Shown here: one piece after another, positions 17,526-26,866 of the stretch
How positions within the stretch are numbered: position 1 is the first letter of the stretch
How the letters are laid out: each line of letters opens with the position of its first letter
Assembly (NCBI RefSeq): GCF_029029505.1
Contig: NZ_JAKJSD010000005.1
Span: 1 to 64,000, forward strand
Source: Ancylomarina sp. DW003
Lineage (GTDB): Bacteria; Bacteroidota; Bacteroidia; Bacteroidales; Marinifilaceae
DNA: 64,000 bases
Direction of reading: 5' to 3'
The notes under the pieces: model-generated
What the model was told of the DNA's origin: nothing
Seen by the model: the letters and a program-made list of their open reading frames with translations, nothing else
The model's database searches: none
Made by a program: the position numbers and the translations under genes

Positions 17526-18089
17526 TTAGTTTGTCTTAAACAAGTAGTCGTAGAAAAATACATCGCCACTTTGATCTTCATCCTTTGAAAGAGAAAAACC
17601 ATTTTTTTCAAGAACTTTAATTGAACCCGCATTATCTCTTTCAACACCTCCCGATAGGGAAGCAATATTGCCTTCGGCTTGACACCAGGCGACTAAAGCT
17701 TTAATGAGTTCTGTTCCTAACCCCTTGCCCCAAACCGATTCTGCAAGTAGATAGCCAAAGCGAAGCTCATACATATCCTTAGGTGAATCCATCTCATAAA
17801 GAAAAATGAAGCCTACCAGCTTATTACTCTTTCTCTCTTCAACAACAACGAAATGACTTTCTTCAGCTCTGTCTTTCACCCAGCTTTGTGCTTGGTTTGT
17901 AGTATTTATATTTTGCCAACCTTCTGGTAGAGCTTTGGTTACTTCTGGAGTTAAAATATCGATAACTCCAGTATGAAAGTCATTTTTAGATACCTCACCT
18001 GAATATAGGTCTGTCCATGCACTAACTGATAATCTCTCAGTTGTAAAATGACATCTGTTCTCTAATGCGTTTGTTTCTTTTTTAAACAT
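17526..18089 (-). CDS. GNAT family N-acetyltransferase (RimJ/RimL-like)
   Basis: A 187-residue protein with the GNAT fold. The acetyl-CoA pyrophosphate loop is ESVWGKGLGTELIKALVAW (Q/RxxGxG/A type), followed by VERDNAGSIKVLEKNGF, the hallmark of RimJ/RimL-like enzymes. The opening FTTERLSVSAW is also typical. It acetylates an amine, protein N-terminal or small-molecule, that cannot be specified. It stands alone. Confidence 0.82.
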   Translation of the reverse strand: MFKKETNALENRCHFTTERLSVSAWTDLYSGEVSKNDFHTGVIDILTPEVTKALPEGWQNINTTNQAQSWVKDRAEESHFVVVEERKSNKLVGFIFLYEMDSPKDMYELRFGYLLAESVWGKGLGTELIKALVAWCQAEGNIASLSGGVERDNAGSIKVLEKNGFSLSKDEDQSGDVFFYDYLFKTN

Positions 18090-18190
18090 TTTCTATTTAT
18101 TTTTCAAGCATTCTTTGTCGAATTCGGTTATTTTTTTGATTTGCTCTTATTTGAAACAAGCCATTGCAAATAGCAATGTAAATATCAAAT

Positions 18191-19486
18191 TTAACTCTTC
18201 CCTAAAAACTTATTATAAATATCAATCAACCTGTCTGTCTGAGTATAGATATTGAATTCTTTCTCAACTCCTAACCTTGCATTCACAGAGAGTTCCTGTA
18301 ATTTATCTTCCCGACCTAGCAGTTCTTTTAAAGCGGCGGCCAATTCTTCTGGACTATTGTTTTCATAAATGATACCTCCCTTTGATTTTTCAACAATCTC
18401 GGGGAATGCGCCAAGCTTAGGTTGTACTACAGGCACACCCGATGCCATACTTTCCAATAGATATAAACCAAAAGCTTCTCCATTACGTACTGGTACTGAA
18501 ATCATCTTCACTTTAGCAAAGAACTCATGTCTGCCCTCACCATCAAAATCTTCGTAAAATTCAACCTGATTGTTAAGCTTCTCTTCTTTCAACTTCTGTT
18601 GAATCTGTTTAATGAGCGCTTTATCATCCCCTGTTGATCCTCCGGTTAGAATCAACTTCACATCACTAAAAGCTGTATTTTTTTTTAGTAGTATGAAAGC
18701 ATCCACCATGATATCAAATCCATTAGCTTCGCACATGCGTGAGATATAACCAATATTACGCTCCTTGGTATTACTTGGTACACACCTGTATTCTTCCGCG
18801 TCGACACCTAAATAATTGGTAAACACTTTTTCAGCAGGCAGCTTCATTTTTTCTAAAGAAACTTTGGCATAAAAATCACTCACTGCAATAAAAGCATCTA
18901 CATCTTCAGCCTTAGTACTCATTAAACCCCAAATCTTATCTCTAAAGGAATCTTTCATGGCATCTACCCAAACATCCTCATCCTGCAAAGAGCACATGAT
19001 AACTGTATTGGGAAAATCTTTTCTCATTCTTGGAGCTAGCCCCAGCAAAAGCGCATTGGATAAATGAATCACATCGGGTTTAAGGTACTCTGCCATCCAA
19101 CTTACCATACGGTTTAACTCATCCTTTTGCTTGCCCTCCTCTCCCATCAACATGGAGGTGGTCATCTCTTCCAAACCTTTAGCACTAGTTGAACCAGCCA
19201 TATTTGCCGCCAATTTTAACATCGGACCTGAGTTCAGTAAGCGATCAAGCCAAGCTGGTGCATGCCTAAATATGGGATACAGTTGTTTTAAATATATACT
19301 TATAGCTCCATAAAAGACAGGAATTTCATTAAGGTCGTGCTCATCTGAAAACAAAGGCAAGTACATAGGGATTTTAGTTACCTCATGGCCCTGCTTTTTC
19401 ATTGCCAGATGGAACTTATCATCTCGCAGACAGTTTCCGCAGTAAAAACTACCTCCTGATCCAGGTATGATCTGTAGAATATTCAT
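18191..19486 (-). CDS. Glycosyltransferase family 4
   Basis: A 431-residue GT-B enzyme. The N-terminal domain opens MNILQIIPGSGGSFYCGNCLRD. The C-terminal nucleotide-sugar domain has NIGYISRMCEANGFDIMVDAF, LILTGGSTGDD and the EAFGLYLLESMASGVPVVQP motif with the E-x7-E pair of retaining GT4 enzymes. I use ATG 19486 because it places the first Rossmann strand at the N-terminus. It would transfer a sugar to a glycan or lipid acceptor in the cytosol. No other polysaccharide genes lie nearby, so the acceptor is unknown. Confidence 0.85.
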   Translation of the reverse strand: MNILQIIPGSGGSFYCGNCLRDDKFHLAMKKQGHEVTKIPMYLPLFSDEHDLNEIPVFYGAISIYLKQLYPIFRHAPAWLDRLLNSGPMLKLAANMAGSTSAKGLEEMTTSMLMGEEGKQKDELNRMVSWMAEYLKPDVIHLSNALLLGLAPRMRKDFPNTVIMCSLQDEDVWVDAMKDSFRDKIWGLMSTKAEDVDAFIAVSDFYAKVSLEKMKLPAEKVFTNYLGVDAEEYRCVPSNTKERNIGYISRMCEANGFDIMVDAFILLKKNTAFSDVKLILTGGSTGDDKALIKQIQQKLKEEKLNNQVEFYEDFDGEGRHEFFAKVKMISVPVRNGEAFGLYLLESMASGVPVVQPKLGAFPEIVEKSKGGIIYENNSPEELAAALKELLGREDKLQELSVNARLGVEKEFNIYTQTDRLIDIYNKFLGKS

Positions 19487-19516
19487 AGTACTATTTTGTG
19501 TTGAACACACAAGATA

Positions 19517-19550
19517 AGAAAAGCGTGCAGACAATTAAAACCTACACGCT
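19517..19550 (-). terminator. Rho-independent terminator, minus strand
   Basis: A 9-bp stem (AGCGTGTAG against CTGCACGCT, one G-U wobble) followed on the minus strand by TTTTCTT. It lies 31 bases downstream of the oxidoreductase stop at 19582 and separates it from the glycosyltransferase. Confidence 0.7.
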
Positions 19551-19581
19551 ATATACTTCAAATTCTTTAGCAATAGATAGT

Positions 19582-20589
19582 CTAGAAGCCCTCCATCACA
19601 TTCTTGCCAATCACTTGCCCACTCGCTTGTTGGATATGAGCTAGCATAAGGCCCTCTGCACTAATCTTGCCCAGATTGTTTCTTACCGTAGATATCAGAG
19701 TACCTTCATCAATGAGTTCTGATACCCTGTTCAGCAATTCATATTGTTTTTCCATATCTTCAGTTTGAAACATGGAACGGGTAAACATGAATTCCCAACT
19801 AAAACTAAGTGCTTTAGTTTTCATAGCATTCACATCAATATTCTGAGGATCATCGATCAAAGCAATATGCCCGCGCGGTTTGATCAGTTCTACGATAGCA
19901 GGAAAATGCCCTTCCGTTCCCGTTAATGCAGCAACATAGCGAGGTTCAATGTCTAGTTCCTTAATTTGATCTACAAGAGATTCATGATGATTGATTACAT
20001 GATCTGCTCCCATTTTCTTCACCCACTCTATAGTTTCAGGGCGAGATGCCGTAGCAATTACGATCAAGTTGGTTAATTGCCTGGCCAGTTGAATCAAAAT
20101 AGATCCAACACCACCTGCACCACCAATAATCAAAATACTCTCACCCTTTCCCTCATCTTCATTCAAAGCAAAAGAATCAAACAACATTTCCCAAGCTGTT
20201 ATCGAGGTTAAAGGTAAACCTGCGGCTTCTGCAAAATCGAGCGATTTAGGTTTTTTCCCAACAATACGTTCATCAACAGCATGAAATTCAGAATTAGTTC
20301 CTGAGCGGATAAGATCTCCTGCGTAGAAAACCTCATCCCCCACCTTAAAATGACTCACAGCACTGCCTACTTCTCGTACAATTCCTGCTGCATCGTAGCC
20401 AATAATTTTTGCATGATCCTTTTCGGGTTGCATTCGCATGCGAACCTTCACATCCACAGGGTTAATGGAAATACCTTTCACTTCTACCAAAAGATCATGA
20501 GCTCTTAAATCTGGCTTTGTCGCTTCAAATTCAACTAGCCCATCTTTCTTCTCAATGCCTCCAACTTGTTTATAGCCAATTGCCTTCAT
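19582..20589 (-). CDS. Zinc-type alcohol dehydrogenase-like (quinone oxidoreductase family) protein
   Basis: A 335-residue MDR-superfamily protein. The N-terminal GroES-like domain contains [12 protein letters not shown] and [15 protein letters not shown]; the NADPH-binding domain has [20 protein letters not shown] (AxxGxxG type). Catalytic zinc cysteines are absent, as in quinone oxidoreductase/ZADH-like members, so it probably reduces quinones or enones with NADPH. The ATG at 20589 is preferred over an upstream TTG. It starts 41 bases after the end of the upstream DUF8202-type gene on the same strand. Confidence 0.85.
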   Translation of the reverse strand: MKAIGYKQVGGIEKKDGLVEFEATKPDLRAHDLLVEVKGISINPVDVKVRMRMQPEKDHAKIIGYDAAGIVREVGSAVSHFKVGDEVFYAGDLIRSGTNSEFHAVDERIVGKKPKSLDFAEAAGLPLTSITAWEMLFDSFALNEDEGKGESILIIGGAGGVGSILIQLARQLTNLIVIATASRPETIEWVKKMGADHVINHHESLVDQIKELDIEPRYVAALTGTEGHFPAIVELIKPRGHIALIDDPQNIDVNAMKTKALSFSWEFMFTRSMFQTEDMEKQYELLNRVSELIDEGTLISTVRNNLGKISAEGLMLAHIQQASGQVIGKNVMEGF

Positions 20590-20629
20590 TTTTTCCAATC
20601 TTTATTTATAAGTTCCCCAAATATATCTG

Positions 20630-22249
20630 CTATTCGTAAAAAACGCCTACCGGATCAGGTTTTGCTGCAACCACAACATTTCTGGACAACTGATTACTAT
20701 TTGAACTGCCATCATTCACAATAAAGGTAATCGTTCTCGGTCCCGTAACCAGACTTCCTCCTATCTCAGTGTTTCGGAATTGAATGGCACGTAAAGCATT
20801 CTGCATGTTCGCAAGACTAGCTGCGTTTAATTGAATGGTTTGATTGGTTGCCGAAGAAACCGTCACGCCAGATACGGGTGAATAAACTAACTCATCTTGT
20901 CCACTTTCATAACCATTACTAATGGATATGGTTGCTGTTATTTGATCCGACTCAGCATCTGAAACAGTAATCGCGCTACTAAGAGTGAGAAGTCCATCGC
21001 AATAATGCAAATCACTTGTTTCTAAATTTGCCAAAACAGGAGGTGTATTGAATTTACAAAAACTAAAATATTGGTTATTACTTAAATTCACTGTAACCTC
21101 CCAGTTTGCTCCGGAACTGATCAGTGTAATTTCCTGAGTTGAGAGATTATTAGGAAAAGAAGGATCTGTACTTACCAAAAGTCGGTTCACTCCTGTGGGT
21201 AGTGATGACTTTGCAATTTGCAATCTAACATCACCAACAGTTCCCGTTTCATTCACTTTCCACTTGCGTGAGACTCCTGAATTCGTTTGTCCATAATAGT
21301 TTTGATTTAAACTTGAGGTAGATCCATTATTATGCCCCCATAAAAGAAAAGATTGATTGGCAGAAAAAGAAGCTGGAGATACTATACTCGTTCCGTTAGC
21401 AATCGTTACAAGAGCTGAAGGGTTCACACTTTTTGACTTCGTCTGATTTAAAGCTGAGTTGTCATCTCGTCCAATACCCCCTACATCCTCTATATATCCT
21501 GAATTTGCCGTACGGTTCCAAATAGTGGTTCCGCCAGAATGAACGTAATTTGAATGTAGTGTGACACCATATTTTATGGCAAGGTAAGATTCTATTCGAT
21601 TTTCTGCAGTTGCATTCTTGACATTATCATAGAAAATAATCTCAGCCGTATGACCTTGCAAATAACGACCATACTCATTCAATGGGAAACGACTTTGATT
21701 ACTCCCTGTATTCAGATTATTTGTAGAACTGACTCCATCAACAATTCTTTTTATAAAAACACGTGAAGAATTCCTCGATTTTTCGAAACTAATAATTGAG
21801 ACCTGTCCAAATGGAGAAGCAATACCACTATTATAATCAGCAATACCATATCGTGTGAACCCTAAGGTATTAGTGTTGTTCCATTGTTCGTAACGCAAAG
21901 AATAACTGCTGTTATTAAGTAATCGGCTTCGATTTCCCCAATTTTCTCCTTTTATAACAAAGTAGACCAAAGCACGTCGGTAATTTCTGTTTTGTCCATT
22001 AAAGAAGTCAGATCCATCGAAATAGTAAGCAGGATTAAAATTTATTGCATTATTAGATAAAGAAGGACGAGAAGAAGCTGTGTATTGAGAGAAATCGTAA
22101 TTATTACTTGTCTGATCGTTCCACACCGAAGTAGTGGCGCCTGCATCTGCCTTCAACCACATTTCCAGACTCGCACTTTGCCCACCTGGAGATTGCGACA
22201 AAGATTGAATTGAACAAAACAAAAAAGCAAAAATGACTAAATATCTCAT
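20630..22249 (-). CDS. Secreted DUF8202-type protein with cadherin-like end, no sorting domain seen
   Basis: A 539-residue exported protein (signal peptide ends SLSQSPGG). A LamG-like region starts SLEMWLKADAGATT. Then comes the block shared with the protein at 1-2480 (AIKYGVTLHSN, GGIGRDDNSALNQTKSKS, FLLWGHNNG). A cadherin-like repeat follows (VSDAESDQITATISISNGY...FIVNDGSSNSNQLSRNVVV). It stops at KPDPVGVFYE. Relatives I recall continue into more repeats and a type IX or gliding-motility sorting domain. None is present here and the next gene begins 41 bases on, so the protein may be truncated. A minus-strand transcript with the oxidoreductase is possible. Confidence 0.8.
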   Translation of the reverse strand: MRYLVIFAFLFCSIQSLSQSPGGQSASLEMWLKADAGATTSVWNDQTSNNYDFSQYTASSRPSLSNNAINFNPAYYFDGSDFFNGQNRNYRRALVYFVIKGENWGNRSRLLNNSSYSLRYEQWNNTNTLGFTRYGIADYNSGIASPFGQVSIISFEKSRNSSRVFIKRIVDGVSSTNNLNTGSNQSRFPLNEYGRYLQGHTAEIIFYDNVKNATAENRIESYLAIKYGVTLHSNYVHSGGTTIWNRTANSGYIEDVGGIGRDDNSALNQTKSKSVNPSALVTIANGTSIVSPASFSANQSFLLWGHNNGSTSSLNQNYYGQTNSGVSRKWKVNETGTVGDVRLQIAKSSLPTGVNRLLVSTDPSFPNNLSTQEITLISSGANWEVTVNLSNNQYFSFCKFNTPPVLANLETSDLHYCDGLLTLSSAITVSDAESDQITATISISNGYESGQDELVYSPVSGVTVSSATNQTIQLNAASLANMQNALRAIQFRNTEIGGSLVTGPRTITFIVNDGSSNSNQLSRNVVVAAKPDPVGVFYE

Positions 22250-22432
22250 ATATCCTGATTTTTAAAATTCAAAAGAGATCAGATCATAAAGTTTAAGAAA
22301 TATCAGATTAAGTTTTATTTTTAAACAAAGACTTCGATATATAAACTTTACAAAGTTCTTATTAATTGTTTAATATACTTATAAAAAAATAATTATGGAA
22401 CATCCCTTACTAATTCTATAACTCCTGATAAT

Positions 22433-22460
22433 AAAAAAGGCATAACCTTAAGCTATGCCT
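22433..22460 (-). terminator. Rho-independent terminator after rlmF
   Basis: A 7-bp stem (AGGCATA/TATGCCT) followed on the minus strand by a run of six T. It lies 24 bases past the rlmF stop. Confidence 0.75.
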
Positions 22461-22483
22461 CTTCTGTAAAATTTTGAATAATT

Positions 22484-23467
22484 TTACTTCCAATGGTTTT
22501 CTTTCCACTCCTTTTGCTCTTCGGCAGTTAGGAATGTCCATGCCACAATACGACTGGTTTTGTTTCCTTGTCCCATAGGAATGATTTCTATTTTCTCTGC
22601 ACCCATGGCTTTTAAAGTTTTGTTAACCAACTTTAGATTTGACTGTTTCGATACCAGACTTGAAAACCAGAAACAGCTTTTACCAAACTTCTTACTTTCT
22701 GAAATCATAGTCTTAAGGAAACGACCTTCGCCACCTTCACACCACAATTCGTTACTCTGCCCACCAAAGTTCAGCTTTACGTTCTTAGCCTTTTTTTCTG
22801 TCAAATTATCCACTTTACGTTTTGCAGCGACATGAGCATCCTCTGCTGAGGCATGAAAAGGCGGGTTACAAACCGTCATATCCACACGTTCCTCGCGAGT
22901 AAAAACACTGTAGAAATAATCTTTAGAACTTGGCTGAAGACGGCATTCAACAGCACCTTTTAAGCTAGAATTCAATTCTACAATCTTGTTTGCTGAGGCA
23001 ATAGCAAGAGGATCGATATCCGTACCAATGAAAGACCAGCCATATTCTTTTCGCCCAATGATTGGGTAAATACAGTTGGCTCCAACGCCAATATCCATAC
23101 ACTTAATCTTATCTCCTTTTGGCATATCACCAAAGTTAGAACTGCACAAAAGGTCCGCCATATGGTGAATGTAATCGGCACGACCAGGAATTGGAGGACA
23201 CAAGTAGTTCTCTGGAATATCCCACTCTTCCAAGCCATAATAATGCATCAACAGGGCTTTGTTTAGCATTTTCACTGCCTTTGGGTCTGCAAAATCGATG
23301 GATTGATCGTCGTATTTGTTTAGGATTACAAAGGGTTTCAATTCCGGACACGACTCTAACAGGTCAGCGAAATTATAACGCTCACGATTCTTGTTTCGAG
23401 GGTGTAATCTTGATTTTACCTTAGCGTGTTCTTTCTTATTTGGAAGCATAGCTTTTTTATCTGTCAT
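22484..23467 (-). CDS. rlmF: 23S rRNA (adenine(1618)-N(6))-methyltransferase RlmF
   Basis: A 327-residue protein. The family-specific N-terminus includes LHPRNKNRERYNFADLLESCPELKPFV and IDFADPKAVKMLNKALL. The SAM-binding strand is CMDIGVGANCIYPI, and the N6-adenine methylase motif is NPPFHAS. RlmF methylates A1618 of 23S rRNA with S-adenosylmethionine. Length and motif order match the family. The gene is monocistronic with its own terminator. Confidence 0.93.
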   Translation of the reverse strand: MTDKKAMLPNKKEHAKVKSRLHPRNKNRERYNFADLLESCPELKPFVILNKYDDQSIDFADPKAVKMLNKALLMHYYGLEEWDIPENYLCPPIPGRADYIHHMADLLCSSNFGDMPKGDKIKCMDIGVGANCIYPIIGRKEYGWSFIGTDIDPLAIASANKIVELNSSLKGAVECRLQPSSKDYFYSVFTREERVDMTVCNPPFHASAEDAHVAAKRKVDNLTEKKAKNVKLNFGGQSNELWCEGGEGRFLKTMISESKKFGKSCFWFSSLVSKQSNLKLVNKTLKAMGAEKIEIIPMGQGNKTSRIVAWTFLTAEEQKEWKENHWK

Positions 23468-23585
23468 ATGAAATTTCAGTATTCAATCGCTTTAAATTAA
23501 ATGATAGCGATCGGCAAAAATACGACTATTTAAGGACAATGATTCAAAGCTGGCTAGCGATTTTTGATGATTGAGTGAATAAGTT

Positions 23586-24131
23586 CTAATTACCCCATTC
23601 ACTCTTTAATAATCCGTATACAATATCATCTACCCATTCACCATCAATCAATATACTTTGTTTAAAATGCGCTTCCTTTCTAAAACCCAATCTTTCAATC
23701 ATCTTTATGGAAGCAAGATTTTCAGGATCAGCAGAGCAAGTTATGCGATGTTTTTTAAGCTCTTTAAAAAGGTAATCGATAGTTGTTTTCAAAGCTTCAT
23801 TAGCGATACCTTTTCCATGTTGATCTTTTGCCAATGTACATCCAATTTCAGCTTGATAATTCTCCTCATCAAGAAAGTGAATACCGATATCGCCTATTAA
23901 TTCATCATTTTCTTTTAAAATTATTGCAAATTGAAACCAGGTATCATGCAGGTTGATCTTCTGCGCTACTTTTGACAGAAAGGTCTGAGCATCATCAATT
24001 GTCTTTGGCACCCATCCTTGATATTGGTTTGTAATCGCATCAGAACGGTATCTGAAAATTGCTTCTGCATCAAATTTATTTACTGGTCGCAATAACAATC
24101 GATCGGACCTCAGCTCCATAGTTATACTCAT
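23586..24131 (-). CDS. GNAT family N-acetyltransferase
   Basis: A 181-residue RimJ/RimL-type GNAT: opening LRSDRLLLRPVNKFDAEAIF, acetyl-CoA loop LAKDQHGKGIANEALKTTIDYLF, then CSADPENLASIKMIERLGF and a KQSILIDGEWVDDIVYGLL end. The 'GEW.DDIVYGLL' end is common in ribosomal-protein-alanine acetyltransferase-like proteins, but the substrate is open. It starts nine bases after the CIA30 gene ends, so the two share a transcript. Confidence 0.85.
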   Translation of the reverse strand: MSITMELRSDRLLLRPVNKFDAEAIFRYRSDAITNQYQGWVPKTIDDAQTFLSKVAQKINLHDTWFQFAIILKENDELIGDIGIHFLDEENYQAEIGCTLAKDQHGKGIANEALKTTIDYLFKELKKHRITCSADPENLASIKMIERLGFRKEAHFKQSILIDGEWVDDIVYGLLKSEWGN

Positions 24132-24140
24132 ATATTTATT

Positions 24141-24668
24141 TTATCGCAGGCTTATTTTATCTATTTCAAGTCTGAATTTTTCTGCCTTTTTATTAGCAAT
24201 TAAGAAGGCAACTTCACACATTTTCTCTCCTGAGAAATTAGGCATATCTAACACACGTCCTCTAAATTGTGGAAACATGTCTTCAAAATCAATCTCAATC
24301 GTTTCCCACTCTCCGGATGTTTGAAAATATTTCACATACGAGTGTGCATTATTCAAATCAGATTTGAGCCTAAACTGATAACGCTTGCCATCGCCTTTAA
24401 GTTTCAGTACCACCTTCTCATATTTAATCACATCAATACTTTCAAACCGATAACGTACAGAAGAAAAACCGCCATAATTTTCCAAGGAAACTTGTCCCGA
24501 AAAAACACCATAGCCCTCAGAGTTAAGACTAAAATCTGCTTCTGATCGACCGCCCATAACCACATCGTTAATCACGTTCCAATTCTCTGTTGTGCTTCCT
24601 CTATTAAAGTCAAATAATATTATGCCATTCACCATTATTATACAAATTAAAAGTGCTATTGTTTTCAT
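24141..24668 (-). CDS. CIA30 family protein (NADH:ubiquinone oxidoreductase intermediate-associated 30-like)
   Basis: A 175-residue exported protein (hydrophobic residues 4-17). It carries the CIA30 galactose-binding-like fold: FDFNRGSTTENWNVINDVVMGGRSEADF, GVFSGQVSLENYGGFSSVRY, and a YFQTSGEWETIEIDF segment. The VMGG(R/V)S motif is diagnostic. Bacterial members are usually of unknown function; the name comes from the mitochondrial complex I assembly factor. It is upstream of, and cotranscribed with, the GNAT gene. Confidence 0.88.
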   Translation of the reverse strand: MKTIALLICIIMVNGIILFDFNRGSTTENWNVINDVVMGGRSEADFSLNSEGYGVFSGQVSLENYGGFSSVRYRFESIDVIKYEKVVLKLKGDGKRYQFRLKSDLNNAHSYVKYFQTSGEWETIEIDFEDMFPQFRGRVLDMPNFSGEKMCEVAFLIANKKAEKFRLEIDKISLR

Positions 24669-24750
24669 CTTCTCAAATTAACAATTTTCCTTTACACAAC
24701 ACAATGAACAATAATATTTATTACAACTATCATTTTACACTATCTAGGGT

Positions 24751-24791
24751 AAAAAAATCCCTGCAAGAAACAGTTTATGCCAGCTTGCAGG
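24751..24791 (-). terminator. Rho-independent terminator retained behind a gene remnant
   Basis: Perfect 8-bp arms (CCTGCAAG 24760-24767, CTTGCAGG 24784-24791) followed on the minus strand by seven T. It lies 36 bases past the stop of the truncated peptidase remnant at 24828, so the terminator survived the loss of most of the gene. Confidence 0.8.
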
Positions 24792-24827
24792 AATAATCTC
24801 AGCATTTTATTAGACTCATCCTTATAG

Positions 24828-24956
24828 TTAAATCACTGTTTGGTTATCGGTTTGCCCAATTTTAATTATTTTTTCAACGGTCGAATCAATTTGAGCACTA
24901 AGCTGAGTTCCCATTAGGGTACCCAATAGCAAAAGTGTCATGAGTTTCATTTTCAT
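24828..24956 (-). pseudogene. N-terminal remnant of a secreted peptidase (M28-like), 42 residues
   Basis: From ATG 24956 the minus strand encodes 42 residues: a signal peptide (MKMKLMTLLLLGTLMG, TQLSAQ) and then IDSTVEKIIKIGQTDNQTVI before a stop. The mature part resembles the start of Bacteroidota M28-type aminopeptidases, which continue with a 'HLDVL..R.GGR' segment. The ending is abrupt and an intrinsic terminator follows, so I read it as an internal deletion that kept both gene ends' control signals. A functional small secreted peptide cannot be excluded. Confidence 0.5.
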
Positions 24957-25135
24957 AGTCGAATTTTGTTTATTTTAAACGTGTTTTAAGGTTCGTCTAA
25001 TTTACCGAATACTAATGACAAGCTTATTGATATATATCAGATCTTCGGAAAAACAATATATCACTTATCGCAGTTTAACGATTTTTTAATTTTACAACAG
25101 AATTTATTTTCTATTTTTGAAACAATTCAAGAAAA
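24957..25135. promoter_or_regulatory. Divergent promoter region before ECF sigma gene
   Basis: The region between the peptidase remnant and the sigma gene. It contains TATTTTTG (25112-25119), a match to the Bacteroidota -7 element TAnnTTTG, 16 bases before the sigma start. No convincing -33 TTTG at the usual spacing was seen. Confidence 0.4.
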
Positions 25136-25693
25136 ATGAGGATGAAGCTTTCAGCTAATAACACAAAACTGAATATTGAAACAACTTTCAAAGCCTATTA
25201 TGCGCCTTTGTGTAAGTATGCCAATTCCTTTATTTTTGATAAGGATTTGTGTGAAGATTTGGTACAAGAAATCTTTCTGAAAATCTGGGATAAAAACCCT
25301 GATATCAATAGTTCGATTTCATCCTACCTATATCGAGCAGTTAAGAATTCCTGTATCAATCAATTAAAGAAAACGGCTCAACAAGCCATTCTTCCTATAG
25401 AGGAAGTTGAAGATCCTATGGAAACACCTTTTGAATTAAATCGAGAAGAAAACCTTGAATTGGTCAAAGAAAAGGTAGAAACTGCCATAGAAAATCTCCC
25501 GCCACGCTGTCGCGAAATCTTTATTATGCGTCGTAATATGCAAATGTCTTACAATGAGATTTCAGAGACTCTAGCAATTTCAAAAAAAACCATAGAGAAT
25601 CAAATGAATGCTGCCATAAAAAAGCTAAGATCACAACTACACAAGTCTGATTTGTTGATTTACTTCCTAATGATTGGAAAAAACATCAAATAA
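25136..25693 (+). CDS. ECF RNA polymerase sigma factor (FecI-like)
   Basis: A 185-residue sigma-70-family ECF factor. Region 2 is DLCEDLVQEIFLKIWDKNP followed by SYLYRAVKNSCINQLKK. Region 4 has LPPRCREIFIMRRNMQMSYNEISETLAISKKTIENQMNAAIKKLR with its helix-turn-helix. It heads the locus sigma, FecR, TonB receptor, DUF4249. The FecR protein at 25911 is the expected anti-sigma/regulator, and the receptor's STN domain would signal to it. Confidence 0.92.
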   Translation: MRMKLSANNTKLNIETTFKAYYAPLCKYANSFIFDKDLCEDLVQEIFLKIWDKNPDINSSISSYLYRAVKNSCINQLKKTAQQAILPIEEVEDPMETPFELNREENLELVKEKVETAIENLPPRCREIFIMRRNMQMSYNEISETLAISKKTIENQMNAAIKKLRSQLHKSDLLIYFLMIGKNIK

Positions 25694-25910
25694 TTCTCCT
25701 CGCAAACAAAGCCTCCAATCTCGCTACAGATCTGACGCTTACAACACATTTGCTTAATTTCCTTATATTATTTTATAAAATAATTGAATTTTGACTAGGG
25801 GTAAAGCATTTTCAACTGTCTTACCATTAGAGTAAGCAAAGTACTGGTGCACTTGCTCTACTAATTCAAATTATCATTTTTGTATTGCAACGCGTAAAAG
25901 TTTCAGGGCC
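25694..25910. other. Intergenic between sigma and FecR genes
   Basis: 217 bases with no gene. It contains an imperfect hairpin near 25829-25863 and an AT-rich stretch. It probably carries the sigma-dependent promoter for fecR and the receptor, but I cannot point to it. Confidence 0.4.
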
Positions 25911-26861
25911 ATGAAAATAAATACAGAGTTACTTACAGACTATTTAAACGAACAGTGTGATGAAGAAACAAAGAAGGAGATAGAAAACTGGATAAAAAGT
26001 GACATTCGAAATAAAAACTACTTTGAAGAACTTCAGTTTTATTGGAACACTAAAATTTCAGATTCTAAACAAATTGAGGTTGATACCAGGAAGGGTTTGC
26101 TATCGATTCAGAAGAAGCGAGCTGCTAAAAGACAATTCAGAATAAAGAAACTGCTTCGCTATGCTGCGGTTATCACTTTACTTATAGCTACAAGTGTAAG
26201 TTCATATATCGTAGTATCTTCCAATTTCAACAGGGTATTAATCGAGAACCAAATGCTATCCGATAAGCAAGTGGAATTGCCTGATGGATCGAAGATTCTA
26301 TTGGCTCAAGGTGGAACATTATCATATTCGAAGAGCTTTGATGGAAAAGAGCGACTGATTGACTTGTCTGGTGAAGCATTTTTTGATATAGCAAAGGATA
26401 AAACCAGACCTTTTATTATCACAACCAAACAAACAAAAACAAAGGTTCTTGGAACATCATTCCGAATTACAGAAAATGACCTTTATACGGATATTACTGT
26501 TCAATCTGGAGTGGTTGAATTCATGGAAAGCTTGAATATAAGTAATAAGGTCAGACTAGTAAAGGGAGAATCTGCACGATTCTTCGAGAAAAACAATGTG
26601 CTTTTATCTAAAACTGAACATACAAGCAATGACAAATTCCAAATTAAACACTTGGAATATAAAAACCAGAAACTAGAATCAATATGTAAAGATTTAAACG
26701 AACTATTTAACACAAATATCAAATTAGGGAACAATCAAATAAAAGAACTTAGTATCACCACAACATTCGAAGATCAAGATCTAGAAAATATACTTCAGTC
26801 AATAAGTTTCTCTTTGGATCTTGATATTGAAAAAAAGAACGACCACATCCTACTAAAATAA
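25911..26861 (+). CDS. FecR family anti-sigma regulator
   Basis: A 316-residue inner-membrane protein. An N-terminal cytoplasmic helical region (LTDYLNEQCDEETKKEIENWI) binds the sigma factor. One transmembrane segment (LLRYAAVITLLIATSVSSYIVV, about residues 84-105) follows. The periplasmic FecR domain has KQVELPDGSKILLAQGGTLSYSKSF, GEAFFDIAKDKTRPFIITTKQTKTKVLGTSFRI and a C-terminal STN-like region. It relays the receptor signal to the sigma factor. It is encoded five bases before the receptor gene. Confidence 0.92.
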   Translation: MKINTELLTDYLNEQCDEETKKEIENWIKSDIRNKNYFEELQFYWNTKISDSKQIEVDTRKGLLSIQKKRAAKRQFRIKKLLRYAAVITLLIATSVSSYIVVSSNFNRVLIENQMLSDKQVELPDGSKILLAQGGTLSYSKSFDGKERLIDLSGEAFFDIAKDKTRPFIITTKQTKTKVLGTSFRITENDLYTDITVQSGVVEFMESLNISNKVRLVKGESARFFEKNNVLLSKTEHTSNDKFQIKHLEYKNQKLESICKDLNELFNTNIKLGNNQIKELSITTTFEDQDLENILQSISFSLDLDIEKKNDHILLK

Positions 26862-26866
26862 AATAA

